64,000 nt of DNA from an uncultured Clostridia bacterium. GTDB taxonomy: Bacteria > Bacillota > Clostridia > UBA1381. The position numbers and the translations under genes were made by a program. The DNA lies in the NCBI GenBank assembly GCA_944392335.1, contig CALXWJ010000062.1, forward strand, positions 34,744-98,743. Direction: 5' to 3'. A model generated the notes under the pieces. That model was given only the letters and a program-made list of their open reading frames with translations, had not been told where the DNA came from and searched no databases. This document shows, in pieces, positions 28,681 through 38,299 of the stretch. The stretch's first letter is position 1. Every line of letters begins with the position of its first letter.

Positions 28681-30290
28681 AGATGCAGTCCTTTAAGCTC
28701 TTTTTTTTGTATGCAGTTGGTAGAAAGCAATACCAGTGCATATGTAACGATGCCTATGAAGGCCGTTATTATCAGTGCGACCGAGGAGGATTTAAAGATA
28801 ATACACATAGGATCATTTAACAGATATACCACGACGCCCATGACTGCGGCCGCAAATAACGGTTTTAACAGGGAATTTGACGGGTTCAATCTGATATGTA
28901 AATTGTGCTTGATACTGAATGTGTTTAATATCATAATAACCAAAAATTCGGCTGTTGCGCCTATCGGCGCTCCGAATATATTTATTTCGGGATACGGGAT
29001 CAAAAAAAAGTTTACGGCAAGTTTTATTGCCATTCCGATAAGCCCATAAAAAAATGGTTCCATGATTTTCCCGCCGGCATGTAATATTACCGTGAACAGC
29101 TGAGATACACATACAAAAACCATGCAAGGAGAAAGTATTTTTAAAAGCTGTGCGGAAGCCGTGTTGTGAAACAGCAGATCAAGCAGCTGTTCGGAGAAAA
29201 GATATGTCATAAGAGCAGAAGGAAGCGCTATTATTAAAGTCAGCTTTAAAGACAGCGAAGCGGTATTTTCCACAAGAGTATAGTCCTTTTTCGCAAGAGC
29301 TCCGGAAATCAAAGGAAGAACGCTTACGCCTAACGCGCCTATTATTCCCGTAGGCAGATGAAAAATTGTCAGAGCATAACCCGAATAGGCGCCGTATAGC
29401 CACCTTGCCCCGTCAATTGACAGTCTGAGATTTTCTGATAGATTATCAAAGTGTGAAGTGTATGCAGAATAGTTTAATAAAAATTTTTCGGCAGTTTCAG
29501 GGGTGAATTTTATTTTCAGCAGACTGTTTCGTATCAGAGATACATCAAGTAAATCTAGGGAGCCGGATATACATGAGCATATAAGCATGGGAACGGCAAT
29601 TGAAGCGAGTGTATAGCAAATATCCCTTTTTCTTTTTTTCTCTCCCTTATAGGGGAGACTTTTGTTTGAAGGGATGTACATCAAAAAAAGGATAAGGGTT
29701 GCAACGATTTCTCCCACCGTAATACCGGTTATTGCTCCGGCCGAAGTTATTTCAATGGCTGCGTTTCTCAGAAAATATGCGCCCAAAAATCCTACCACCA
29801 GCTTTATAACAGCTTCAATAACCTGAGACAAGGCCGTCGGAAGCATATTGACACAGCCTTGATAAAAGCTTTTGTAAACGGTGCCCAATGCGACAAAGAA
29901 TATGGACGGAGATATTAATTTGATTGCCAATTCGGCCTTCGGGTCCTTCATCGAGTATGCAAAAAAACCTGCCATGAAATATAGTATGAGAGTTCCCGCC
30001 ATTCCCAGGACAGATAAGATTACGGTCGATACTTTGATACCCCGTTTTACTGTGCTGTAATTCCCGAGTGCATATTCTTCTGCGGTAAAGCGTGAAAGCG
30101 CAAGAGGGATACCCGAAATGATAAATGAAAGGATCATGGAATAAACACCCAGGGCAGTGTTAAAAATTGCCATACCTTCTTCTTTGAGTATATATGTAAG
30201 AGGTATTTTAAATACTGCGCCTAATATTTTGGATACGGCATTTGCTCCGATCAAAACTGCAGTGCCTTTTAAAAAACTGTCTTGTCTCAT
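28677..30290 (-). CDS. SpoVB/MurJ-like polysaccharide flippase
   Basis: This 537-residue, very hydrophobic protein has about 14 membrane segments and belongs to the MOP superfamily branch with SpoVB and YtgP/MurJ. The N-terminal SFLKGTAVLIGANAVSKILGAVFKIPLTYIL and the AGIPLALSRF-like loop (SGIPLALSRFTAEEY) are typical. Members flip lipid-linked wall or polysaccharide precursors; SpoVB acts in spore cortex formation. I cannot separate the two roles. The reading frame begins after GGAG and ends inside the CCA-like gene terminus, tail to tail. Confidence 0.87.
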   Translation of the reverse strand: MRQDSFLKGTAVLIGANAVSKILGAVFKIPLTYILKEEGMAIFNTALGVYSMILSFIISGIPLALSRFTAEEYALGNYSTVKRGIKVSTVILSVLGMAGTLILYFMAGFFAYSMKDPKAELAIKLISPSIFFVALGTVYKSFYQGCVNMLPTALSQVIEAVIKLVVGFLGAYFLRNAAIEITSAGAITGITVGEIVATLILFLMYIPSNKSLPYKGEKKRKRDICYTLASIAVPMLICSCISGSLDLLDVSLIRNSLLKIKFTPETAEKFLLNYSAYTSHFDNLSENLRLSIDGARWLYGAYSGYALTIFHLPTGIIGALGVSVLPLISGALAKKDYTLVENTASLSLKLTLIIALPSALMTYLFSEQLLDLLFHNTASAQLLKILSPCMVFVCVSQLFTVILHAGGKIMEPFFYGLIGMAIKLAVNFFLIPYPEINIFGAPIGATAEFLVIMILNTFSIKHNLHIRLNPSNSLLKPLFAAAVMGVVVYLLNDPMCIIFKSSSVALIITAFIGIVTYALVLLSTNCIQKKELKGLHL

Positions 30291-30430
30291 AATTACTCTC
30301 CGTTCCTTTGCCGACTGCCGGCATCATGATCAAAATTGTAAAATTACAGATAGATCTGAAAATTATCCCATATATGCTTATTTGCATGAGTCTGTGAATA
30401 TCTGTAAACTATATTATTAAAATAACTGTG

Positions 30431-30572
30431 CACAAGATGTCGATGTCCCCCGCCGAAAGAGGCGGCGTGCCCCATATTTGCAAGAAGTGAGAGTACAAAC
30501 TCTCACTTCTTGCAGAGTTAGCTATGCCGGCGCTCTTGTCCTCTTTAAATAACAGGTCAAGCCCTTATTGAA
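30431..30572 (+). repeat. Structured intergenic repeat, copy A
   Basis: It starts CACAAGATGTC, has a GC-rich CCCCGCCGAAAGAGGCGG-type hairpin, a perfect 16-bp central stem (30479-30494 with 30499-30514), and ends CTCTTGTCC-N-AAATAACAGGTCAAGCCCTTATTGAAA. It lies between the divergent flippase and mazG genes and has relatives at six other sites. Confidence 0.8.
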
Positions 30573-30587
30573 ATTGTGAGTTTTTTA

Positions 30588-30616
30588 TTGATATATTATT
30601 TTATTTATGATATAAT
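30588..30616 (+). promoter_or_regulatory. mazG promoter
   Basis: TTGATA (30588-30593) and TATAAT (30611-30616) with 17-bp spacing, just after repeat copy A. Confidence 0.65.
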
Positions 30617-30696
30617 TTTTTTATTACAAAAGTGTAAAAATATTTATTATGTTAAGAATGATAATGCTGCATTTGGGCGGCGGAACGGAGGACAAA

Positions 30697-31467
30697 ATGA
30701 AATATACGATGGATGATTTACTTAATATTATGATCAAATTGAGATCGGAAAACGGATGCCCGTGGGACAGAGCCCAGGATCATGAAAGCATAAAACGTTC
30801 GATGATTGAAGAGGTATACGAAGCCATTGAAGCTCTTGATAATCATAACGATAAAATGTTTGCAAATGAATTGGGGGATGTGCTTTTGCAGGTCGTTTTC
30901 CATGCAAGGATCGCCGAAGAAAGAGGGGCATTTAATTTTGACAACGTTTTATATGAAATATGCAGCAAGCTGATCCAAAGACATCCGCATGTGTTCGAAG
31001 CTGTAGATGCCGATGATCCCGATGCTGCTTTGGACGTGTGGGAAAAAAGCAAAAAGAAAGAGAAGAACTTAAAAAGCCATACCGATGCGCTAAAGGACGT
31101 AGCGTCAAATTTGCCTGCTCTCATAAGAGCGGAAAAAGTACAAAAGAAAGCAAAAAAGGTCGGATTTGACTGGGACAGCATTGACGGCGCAGCCGAAAAA
31201 GTATATGAAGAACTTGATGAAATAAAGCAAGCACTGAAAAATAATGATCAGAGGGAAACAGAAGAAGAATTCGGCGACCTTTTATTTGCAGCCGTAAATT
31301 TGGGAAGATTTTTAAATGCAGACCCCGAAATGAGCCTTACAAATGCGACAAATAAATTTATAAAAAGGTTTGAAAAGATGGAAAATACCGCAAGGGACAG
31401 AGGCCTTGAACTGACTGATATGTCAGCTGATGAGCTTGATGCACTCTGGAACGAAATAAAAAAATAA
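30697..31467 (+). CDS. mazG: Nucleoside triphosphate pyrophosphohydrolase MazG
   Basis: MazG hydrolyses NTPs to NMP and pyrophosphate and helps control aberrant nucleotides. The 256 residues hold two MazG-type modules: the first with CPWDRAQDHESI, EEVYEAIEAL, ELGDVLLQVVFHA and HPHVF, the second with EEFGDLLFAAVNLGRFL. The E-E-x-E-x-x-D helix-pair ligands are present in both. The start at 30697 follows GGAGG; the ATG at 30649 adds an unlike N-terminus. Confidence 0.93.
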   Translation: MKYTMDDLLNIMIKLRSENGCPWDRAQDHESIKRSMIEEVYEAIEALDNHNDKMFANELGDVLLQVVFHARIAEERGAFNFDNVLYEICSKLIQRHPHVFEAVDADDPDAALDVWEKSKKKEKNLKSHTDALKDVASNLPALIRAEKVQKKAKKVGFDWDSIDGAAEKVYEELDEIKQALKNNDQRETEEEFGDLLFAAVNLGRFLNADPEMSLTNATNKFIKRFEKMENTARDRGLELTDMSADELDALWNEIKK

Positions 31468-31533
31468 TTGTATGGTGGATTGGCGGTATGAATTTTAATA
31501 ACTTATTCTTAAAATTAATAAAAATAAAACTGC

Positions 31534-31770
31534 GCCAAGTTGTCCCACGCCGCTTTTGTCGGTGAGTTCCATATCTGTAATCAGTGTGAGAGTAAAATCT
31601 CCTACTGGTTACAACGTTGTATAGCTGCGCTCTTATCCTCATTGAATAATGGGACAAGCCTTTAATGAATCTCCCGCCAAAACGCTTAAAAGCTAACACT
31701 CCTATTGCCTGTTGCAATTTTTTTAAATTCCATTTCAAACAAGCTTGATGGCGCGTTGCCCCGATCTAAA
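31534..31770 (+). repeat. Structured intergenic repeat, copy B, with long tail
   Basis: The core (31534-31668) has CCAAGTTGTCCC, a CCGCTTTTGTCGG segment, TGTAATCAGT pairing with ACTGGTTACA, and a final TTATCCTCATT/AATGGGACAAG hairpin. The tail to about 31770 (CTCCCGCC, GCTAACACTCC, GTTGCAA, TTTCAAACAAGCTTG, CCCGATCTAAA) recurs in copy E and, inverted, in copy G. It fills most of the mazG-secA gap. Confidence 0.8.
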
Positions 31771-31834
31771 ATTATGAATATATTATAAATAATTGAAAAA
31801 ATTAATAAAAACTATGGTAATTTCGGAAAATATG

Positions 31835-31843
31835 TGTTATAAT
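31835..31843 (+). promoter_or_regulatory. Possible secA extended -10 element
   Basis: TGT-TATAAT (31835-31843) is an extended -10; no good -35 is seen upstream. Confidence 0.4.
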
Positions 31844-31931
31844 ATAGGATAGGATTATAATAGGGTTAAATGTGCCAAAAACAACGATGAATGATATAAC
31901 CAAATTTTAATATACGGGAGTGAAGAAAATA

Positions 31932-34655
31932 ATGGGTTTGTTTGATAAAATATTCGGAACATATTCTCAAAGAGAATTAAAAAGAGTAAAACCTATCGCC
32001 GACAGTGTAGTTGCACTGGACGAAGAGATGAAGAATCTTACTGACGCCGAATTAAAGGCAAAAACAGGTGAATTTAAAGAAAGAATAAAAAACGGTGAAT
32101 CGCTTGACGATCTGCTGCCGGAGGCTTTTGCCGTAATGAGAGAAGCAAGCTGGAGAGTTTTGGGGATGAAGCATTTTTATGTACAGATCATTGGTGGGAT
32201 AATCCTTCATCAGGGAAGGATCGCGGAAATGAAAACAGGTGAAGGTAAAACTCTCGTATCAACTCTTCCTGCATATCTTAACGCTTTGACGGGTAAAGGC
32301 GTACATATCGTTACGGTAAACGATTATCTGGCAAAGCGTGACAGCGAATGGATGGGCAAGGTATACAGATTTTTGGGGCTTGAAGTCGGATTGATAATAC
32401 ATGATCTCGGCAACGATGAAAGAAGAGCCGCATATAATGCAGATATAACCTACGGAACAAATAACGAATTGGGATTTGATTATCTTCGTGACAATATGGT
32501 GACCTATAAAGAAGAGATGGTTCAAAGAGGTCATAATTATGCGATTGTTGACGAGGTCGACTCTATCTTGATAGACGAAGCAAGGACCCCGTTGATCATT
32601 TCCGGCATGGGAAAGGATGCAAATGAGTTATATAAAATAGCGGATCGCTTTGTAAAGGGATTAAAAAAGCTTGTAGTAACGGAGCATGATGATAAACAGC
32701 TCGACGAAGATATTGATGCGGATTATATAGTTGACGAAAAAGCGAAATCCGCGGCATTGACAGACAGAGGTATTGAAAAGGCTGAAAAGTATTTTAATAT
32801 CGAGAACTTGTCTGATCCGGAAAATATGAAGATCCAGCATCATATAAATCAGGCTCTTCAAGCAAACGGTGTTATGCACAGAGACCAGCAATATGTCGTT
32901 AAGGACGGAGAGGTAATGATCGTTGATGAATTTACAGGCAGGATCATGCCCGGAAGAAGATATTCGGATGGGCTTCATCAGGCGATCGAGGCAAAAGAGG
33001 GTGTAACTGTTGAAAGAGAATCAAGAACACTTGCAACAATAACCTTCCAAAACTTTTTCAGATTGTATAATAAATTATCAGGTATGACAGGTACGGCATT
33101 GACGGAAGAAACGGAATTTCAGCAAATTTATAAGCTGGACGTTGTTGAGGTGCCGACAAATAAGCCCATTGCAAGAATCGACGAGCCTGATTCGGTCTAT
33201 AAGACCGAGAATGGGAAATTCCATGCAGTTATTAAAGAGATCAAAGAAAGTCATGCAAAAGGTCAGCCTGTCCTTGTTGGTACTGTTAATATAGATAAAT
33301 CAGAGAAATTATCAGCGATGCTGAAAAGAGAGGGAATAAAGCATGAGGTATTAAATGCAAAATTCCATGCCAAGGAAGCAGAAATAATTGCGCAGGCAGG
33401 TAAAAAAGGCGCCGTAACAATCGCCACCAACATGGCGGGACGTGGTACGGACATTATTCTCGGCGGTAACGCAGAATATATGGCGAAGCATGAGCTTGCA
33501 AAAATGGGAATGAGCGAAGAACTGATCGTTGAGGCAACCGGATATGCGGATACCGACAACGAAGAGATCATCGAAGCAAGAAGATTGTATAATGAATATT
33601 ACGACAAGTTCAAAGCAGAGCTCCAGGACGATCAGGAAGAAGTAAAGAAACTTGGCGGTTTGTATATAATTGGTACTGAGCGACATGAATCAAGACGTAT
33701 TGACAATCAGTTAAGAGGCCGTGCCGGACGTCAGGGAGATCCGGGAAAATCAAAGTTTTTCCTGTCGCTTGAGGATGATCTGATGAGGATATTCGGGTCA
33801 GACAGAGTAAAGAAAATGGTTGATGCTCTGGGGCTTGACGAAGATGAAGCGATTGAGGCAAAAATACTTTCAAACTCCATTGAAAACGCACAGAAGAATC
33901 TTGAAAGCCGTAACTTTGATGCACGTAAGCATGTCTTGCAGTATGACGAAGTTATGAATCAGCAAAGAAAGATCATATATAAGCAAAGACAGGCGGTTCT
34001 TGACGGTGAAGACGTAAGCGGAACGATCAAGAATATGATGGAAGCGATCATTGATTCGGCGATCGATGATTTTATCGGTATTACAGATATACCTGAGGAA
34101 TGGAACTTAAGGGCATTGACGGAATTTGCCAATACAAATTTGGCGGCACACGGTGAATTTGAGATATCAAAGGAAGAGCTTGAAACAATAACCAAGGAAG
34201 AAATAAAAGAAAAACTCTTAAAAATTGCAAACGAGCGATATGCACAGCAGGAACAGCTATTCGGAGAAAACATGCGTGAATTGGAACGTGTGATTTTGTT
34301 GAGAGTGGTCGATACATTATGGATGGATCATCTTGATGAGATGGAACATGTTAAACGTGAAATCGGATTGAGGGCATATGGTCAGCATGACCCTGTTGTT
34401 GAATATAGAACAGTCGGAAGCGAGCTTTACGAGGGAATGCTTGAATCAATCAAGAGAGATACTGTAAGATATATCCTTTCAGTACAGCCAAAACCGCGGG
34501 TTGAGATCAAACGTGAGCAGGTTGCAAAGCCTATTGATACCGGAAGTGACGGATCATTGGGCAAACAACCGAAAAAAGCTACGAAAGCTCCCGGAAGAAA
34601 CGATCCGTGTCCCTGCGGAAGTGGAAAGAAGTATAAGCATTGCTGCGGAAGATGA
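31932..34655 (+). CDS. secA: Preprotein translocase ATPase SecA
   Basis: SecA drives preproteins through SecYEG. The 907 residues contain Walker [12 protein letters not shown], the [19 protein letters not shown]alker B region, the preprotein cross-linking domain, NBD2 with [14 protein letters not shown], and the C-terminal zinc SEC-C motif [14 protein letters not shown]. Length is slightly above the 840-residue norm of Firmicutes. I chose ATG at 31932 (MGLFDKIFG, the family start) rather than an upstream GTG at 31920. prfB follows after repeat C. Confidence 0.96.
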   Translation: MGLFDKIFGTYSQRELKRVKPIADSVVALDEEMKNLTDAELKAKTGEFKERIKNGESLDDLLPEAFAVMREASWRVLGMKHFYVQIIGGIILHQGRIAEMKTGEGKTLVSTLPAYLNALTGKGVHIVTVNDYLAKRDSEWMGKVYRFLGLEVGLIIHDLGNDERRAAYNADITYGTNNELGFDYLRDNMVTYKEEMVQRGHNYAIVDEVDSILIDEARTPLIISGMGKDANELYKIADRFVKGLKKLVVTEHDDKQLDEDIDADYIVDEKAKSAALTDRGIEKAEKYFNIENLSDPENMKIQHHINQALQANGVMHRDQQYVVKDGEVMIVDEFTGRIMPGRRYSDGLHQAIEAKEGVTVERESRTLATITFQNFFRLYNKLSGMTGTALTEETEFQQIYKLDVVEVPTNKPIARIDEPDSVYKTENGKFHAVIKEIKESHAKGQPVLVGTVNIDKSEKLSAMLKREGIKHEVLNAKFHAKEAEIIAQAGKKGAVTIATNMAGRGTDIILGGNAEYMAKHELAKMGMSEELIVEATGYADTDNEEIIEARRLYNEYYDKFKAELQDDQEEVKKLGGLYIIGTERHESRRIDNQLRGRAGRQGDPGKSKFFLSLEDDLMRIFGSDRVKKMVDALGLDEDEAIEAKILSNSIENAQKNLESRNFDARKHVLQYDEVMNQQRKIIYKQRQAVLDGEDVSGTIKNMMEAIIDSAIDDFIGITDIPEEWNLRALTEFANTNLAAHGEFEISKEELETITKEEIKEKLLKIANERYAQQEQLFGENMRELERVILLRVVDTLWMDHLDEMEHVKREIGLRAYGQHDPVVEYRTVGSELYEGMLESIKRDTVRYILSVQPKPRVEIKREQVAKPIDTGSDGSLGKQPKKATKAPGRNDPCPCGSGKKYKHCCGR

Positions 34656-34706
34656 TCGATATATCCGAATAAGTGTGAATAGCTTGAAATAAACGGGGCA
34701 TAACTG

Positions 34707-34836
34707 CGGGCAAGATATCCCTCTATAGACGGGCTTTATATCTGTAATCGGTGTAAGAGTACAATTTCCCATCGATTACAGCGCTATCTATGCCTGCATT
34801 TTAGTCCTTATTGAATAACGGGATAAACCCTTATAG
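34707..34836 (+). repeat. Structured intergenic repeat, copy C
   Basis: Features are CAAGATATCCC, CTGTAATCG pairing with CGATTACAG, the conserved GTGTAAGAGTACAAT loop, and TTAGTCCTTATTGAATAACGGGATAAACCC at the end. It occupies the secA-prfB gap. Confidence 0.8.
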
Positions 34837-34892
34837 GAAACGGTAAAATCTTTTTATTATTTTAATTATTATAATTGATGGGAAGTGAAATA

Positions 34893-36015
34893 ATGTTAGA
34901 GCTTGATGAATATAAACTTCAGCTGCACGGAATGGAAAAAAACATTAATGAACTGAGGGATTCACTTTGACGTCGACAAGGCAGTATCCGAAATAAAGGA
35001 ATTGGAAACACAAAGTGCCCAGCCGGGATTTTGGGATGATATGGAAAAATCTCAAAAGGTGCTTCAAAAGACGAAGCAGTTAAAGGATAAAGTCGGAAAA
35101 TATGAAAACCTAAAGCGTTCATGGGAGGACGCTGTGGTTTTGATCGATCTTGCCAATGAGGAAAATGATGAGTCAATGATTCCTGAAATAAAGAAAACGG
35201 TCGAAGAAATAAATAATGAACTGGAAAAAATGACATTGGAAACATTGTTATCCGGGCCGTATGATAAAAACAATGCCATCATGACCTTTCATGCGGGCGC
35301 AGGAGGTACTGAGGCACAGGATTGGTGTGAAATGCTTATAAGAATGTATCAGATGTATGCCCAAAAAAACGGCTATTCGGTGCAGACGCTTGATATTCTT
35401 CCGGGTGATGATGCAGGTGTAAAAAGTGCAACCATTATGATATCGGGCGAGAACGCATACGGATACCTGAAGTCTGAAAAGGGAGTTCACAGATTAGTAA
35501 GAATTTCGCCTTTTGATGCAGCCGGAAGGCGGCACACATCTTTCGCGTCAATAGAAGTTATGCCTGAAATAGATGATGATGTTGAGATCAATATCAGACC
35601 GGAGGACCTGAGAGTTGATACTTATCGTTCAAGCGGTGCAGGAGGACAGCACATCAATAAAACTGATTCTGCGATCAGAATAACGCATATACCTACCGGA
35701 ATAGTTGTTTCATGCCAGACTCAGCGCTCGCAGCATCAAAACAGGGAATATGCCATGAGAATGCTAAAAGCAAAGCTTGCAGAGCTTGCAGAACAGCAGC
35801 AAAAAGAAAAAATCGAGGATATTAAGGGAGTACAGAAGGAAATCGCATGGGGAAGCCAGATACGTTCATACGTGTTTCATCCCTATAATCTTGTTAAAGA
35901 CCACCGAACGGGATATGAAATGGGCAATATAGGCGCTGTTATGGATGGAGACCTTAACGGATTTATAAATGCTTATCTTAAAGCGGCAAGTCTCGGACAA
36001 TTACAAAATAATTGA
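34893..36015 (+). CDS. prfB: Peptide chain release factor 2, programmed +1 frameshift
   Basis: RF2 reads UGA and UAA. Frame 0 runs from ATG 34893 for 25 codons to CTT TGA, with TGA at 34968-34970. Slipping +1 on CTT continues as GAC at 34969 and yields a 373-residue protein. The product carries the GGQ motif (SGAGGQHINKTDSAIRITH) and the RF2 layout with AGAGGTEAQDWCEMLIRMY. The frame from 35002 alone would lack the N-terminal domain. The start follows GGGAAGTGA. secA-prfB order is common in Firmicutes. Confidence 0.95.
34956..34971 (+). promoter_or_regulatory. RF2 frameshift site
   Basis: AGGG (34956-34959) acts as the internal Shine-Dalgarno-like element, followed by the slippery CTT TGA C (34965-34971). 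This is the autoregulatory arrangement in which low RF2 favours the +1 shift. Confidence 0.92.
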
Positions 36016-36065
36016 TGTATAATTTTTGCCCTGTAAACAGCCATGATAAAATTGTGATTATAAAT

Positions 36066-36101
36066 AAAGGGCGTATATCATTTTCGATATACACCCTTTT
36101 G
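36066..36101 (+). terminator. Terminator after prfB
   Basis: AAGGGCGTATATC pairs with GATATACACCCTT (one mismatch) around ATTTTC, followed by TTG. Confidence 0.75.
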
Positions 36102-36187
36102 TCTTTGGAAAATATCATAGTGAGGCCTAAAATAATAAACCGTCTTATTAAAGGCCGTATTCATGATATACGTACAGACATATAAAA

Positions 36188-36310
36188 TTATTTATTGTTG
36201 TTTTGCTGATTGTTTTTTTGCTGTTTGTTGTTTTGACGATTATTCTGTTGATTGTTGTTTTGTTGATTGTTGTTTTGCTGATTGTTTTGGTTATTTTGAT
36301 TGTTAGCCAT
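36188..36310 (-). CDS. Asn/Gln-rich low-complexity miniprotein
   Basis: The 40-residue product begins MANNQNNQ and is almost wholly Asn and Gln with a few Lys and Arg (repeats of NNNQQ and NNRQ). AGAGGAAGTG lies at the right distance before the ATG at 36310, which argues for real translation. It has no recognisable domain. Composition resembles prion-like segments or some spore small proteins, but none of the SASP signature is present. It is divergent from recJ with an 86-bp gap. Confidence 0.6.
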   Translation of the reverse strand: MANNQNNQNNQQNNNQQNNNQQNNRQNNKQQKNNQQNNNK

Positions 36311-36396
36311 TTTAATCACTTCCTCTCTTAACAATAGATATAATGCCGCAAAATGGAATAAAATATACATATTTAATAAAAAAAATGGAGAAAGTT

Positions 36397-38112
36397 ATGC
36401 ACAAGGTTAATTGGAATTTTAAAAACAGTTTGCTGGAACCGAAAAAAATTTCAGAGTTTTCAAAGAAATATAAGATTTCGTATGTTATGTCAACGGTTTT
36501 ATTGAATCGCGGCATAGAAACCGAGGAACAGGTCAGAGGATATATTTCAAAATCACTTGAATTTGTCAACAATCCAAAAATGCTGCCGGATATTGAGGCG
36601 GCAGCGGAAAGGATCATAGAAGCAATAAAAAAGAAAGAAAAAATCATGATTTATGGAGATTATGATGTTGACGGGGTAACTTCAACTTCATTACTGTATA
36701 GTTTTTTGAAGGATAACGGGGCTGATGTGGAATTTTTTATTCCGGACAGGATAAAGGATGGGTACGGTTTAAATATACTCGCCGTAAACAGGATATCCAA
36801 AAGAGGGACAAAACTGCTTATTACAGTTGACTGCGGCATATCGTCTTTCGGAGAGGTAGAGCTTGCAAAGGCTCAGAAAATGGATGTGATAATTACGGAT
36901 CATCATACGTGTAAGGAAAAGATACCGCAGGCATTGGCTGTTGTTGATCCGAAAAGACCCGATTCACAATATCCGTTTAACGCTTTGGCGGGTGTGGGTG
37001 TTGCCTTTAAGCTGGTGCTTGCGGTTGCTATGAATATGGGATTGAATACAAGAGAATGTTTTGATAAATATGTTGAATTTGCAGCAATAGGGACCGTTGC
37101 CGATGTGGTATCATTGCAGGGCGAAAACAGAGTCATTGTGCATAAAGGCATACAAAGCATGGCAAAAAGCAATAATTACGGAATAAAATCTCTTTTAAAG
37201 GTTTGCGGAGCATATGAAAAGGAGCTAAATTCAACAACCGTTGCGTTTATGATTTCCCCGAGACTGAATGCGGCCGGCAGGATGGGAAGCGCCGATCTTG
37301 CGGTGAATCTATTATTGAGCAGATCGGAGGAAGAAGCATACGGATTGGCGGTAAAGCTGGATGAAACAAATAAGCAGCGTCAAAAAATCGAGCTTGAAAT
37401 ATTAAGAGAAACGGTCAAAATGATAGAGAATGATACAAATAAAGATAATAAAAAAGTAATTGTACTTGCAAAAGAGGGCTGGCATCATGGGGTTATCGGT
37501 ATAGTTGCGTCAAGGATCGTGGAAATGTATTATAAACCATGTATCCTTATTGCACAGGAAGGCAATATCGGAAAGGGTTCAGGGCGTTCTGTCAGCGGAA
37601 TGAATCTTTTTGACGCATTGACGGAATGTGAGGATCTGCTCACTCAATACGGAGGCCACGATCAGGCGGCGGGTTTAACACTAAATATGGATAATTTTGA
37701 TGCATTTGTGACAAAAATAAATAAATACGCACAGCAGAATATAAAAACAGAATTGGTAAAAACACTTGACATTGACTGCAGCGTCCCCGGCGGGTTTATT
37801 TCGCTGCAGAGTGCAAAACAGTTAAAATGGTTAGAGCCTGTAGGTATGGACAATGAAAAGCCGGTATTTGCCGTAAAAGGCGTAAAAGTCGTAAATGCTT
37901 CTGTCATGGGAGCGGATGGGAAACATCTGAGGGTAAGGGTAGATATTTCTGGAAATGTTGTTGATGCGGTAGGCTTTGGTTTCGGAGAGTATGCAAAATA
38001 CCTTGTGCCGGACAGGATGATCGACATTGCCTTTAACCTTGATGTTAATAATTTTATGAATAATGAAAAGGTGCAACTTATTATTAAGGATATAAAAAGT
38101 ACAAAACGATAG
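36397..38112 (+). CDS. recJ: Single-stranded-DNA 5-prime exonuclease RecJ
   Basis: RecJ degrades single-stranded DNA from the 5-prime end in recombination and repair. The 571 residues contain DHH-family motifs: IYGDYDVDGVTS, LITVDCGISS, VIITDHHTCKE and FAAIGTVADV. These are followed by DHHA1 with GKGSGRSVSGMNLFDAL and GGHDQAAGLT and an OB-fold tail. It is the short RecJ form. The start at 36397 follows GGAG at 36387; two upstream ATGs in frame are weaker. Confidence 0.95.
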   Translation: MHKVNWNFKNSLLEPKKISEFSKKYKISYVMSTVLLNRGIETEEQVRGYISKSLEFVNNPKMLPDIEAAAERIIEAIKKKEKIMIYGDYDVDGVTSTSLLYSFLKDNGADVEFFIPDRIKDGYGLNILAVNRISKRGTKLLITVDCGISSFGEVELAKAQKMDVIITDHHTCKEKIPQALAVVDPKRPDSQYPFNALAGVGVAFKLVLAVAMNMGLNTRECFDKYVEFAAIGTVADVVSLQGENRVIVHKGIQSMAKSNNYGIKSLLKVCGAYEKELNSTTVAFMISPRLNAAGRMGSADLAVNLLLSRSEEEAYGLAVKLDETNKQRQKIELEILRETVKMIENDTNKDNKKVIVLAKEGWHHGVIGIVASRIVEMYYKPCILIAQEGNIGKGSGRSVSGMNLFDALTECEDLLTQYGGHDQAAGLTLNMDNFDAFVTKINKYAQQNIKTELVKTLDIDCSVPGGFISLQSAKQLKWLEPVGMDNEKPVFAVKGVKVVNASVMGADGKHLRVRVDISGNVVDAVGFGFGEYAKYLVPDRMIDIAFNLDVNNFMNNEKVQLIIKDIKSTKR

Positions 38113-38127
38113 AAGAGGATATAGCTT

Positions 38128-38253
38128 TGGACAAGATGTCCCCCTGCTTTTGTCAGCGGCGGGTCTCATATCTGTAATCGGTGTGAGAGTACGATCTCCA
38201 GCTGATTACAGCGCTCTTGTCCTTGTTAAATAGCGAGGTAAGCTATTATTGAA
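38128..38253 (+). repeat. Structured intergenic repeat, copy D
   Basis: The clearest copy. GGACAAG (38129) is complementary to CTTGTCC (38216). A CCTGCTTTTGTCAGCGGCGGG segment follows, then CTGTAATC pairing with GATTACAG around the loop GGTGTGAGAGTACGATCTC. It ends AAATAGCGAGGTAAGC-TATTATTGAAA. It fills the recJ-relA gap and runs to within 50 bp of the relA start. Confidence 0.85.
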
Positions 38254-38299
38254 AGCTAAAGTTTCGGAACAGCCGACGTATATGAAAGGATATGATATT

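Noticed and set aside
30431..30572. Repeat copies as T-box leaders or tRNA-like genes
   Set aside because: No TGGNACCGCG T-box sequence, no specifier loop and no cloverleaf with a CCA end; copies also occur downstream of genes.
31358..31738. Reverse open frame of 126 codons across repeat copy B
   Set aside because: It starts in the structured repeat, overlaps the mazG 3-prime end antisense and has no family resemblance.
36188..36310. Short tandem-like DNA in the Asn/Gln gene as a CRISPR array
   Set aside because: Units are 3-15 bp, without regular 25-40 bp repeats and unique spacers; the pattern follows codons for Asn and Gln.
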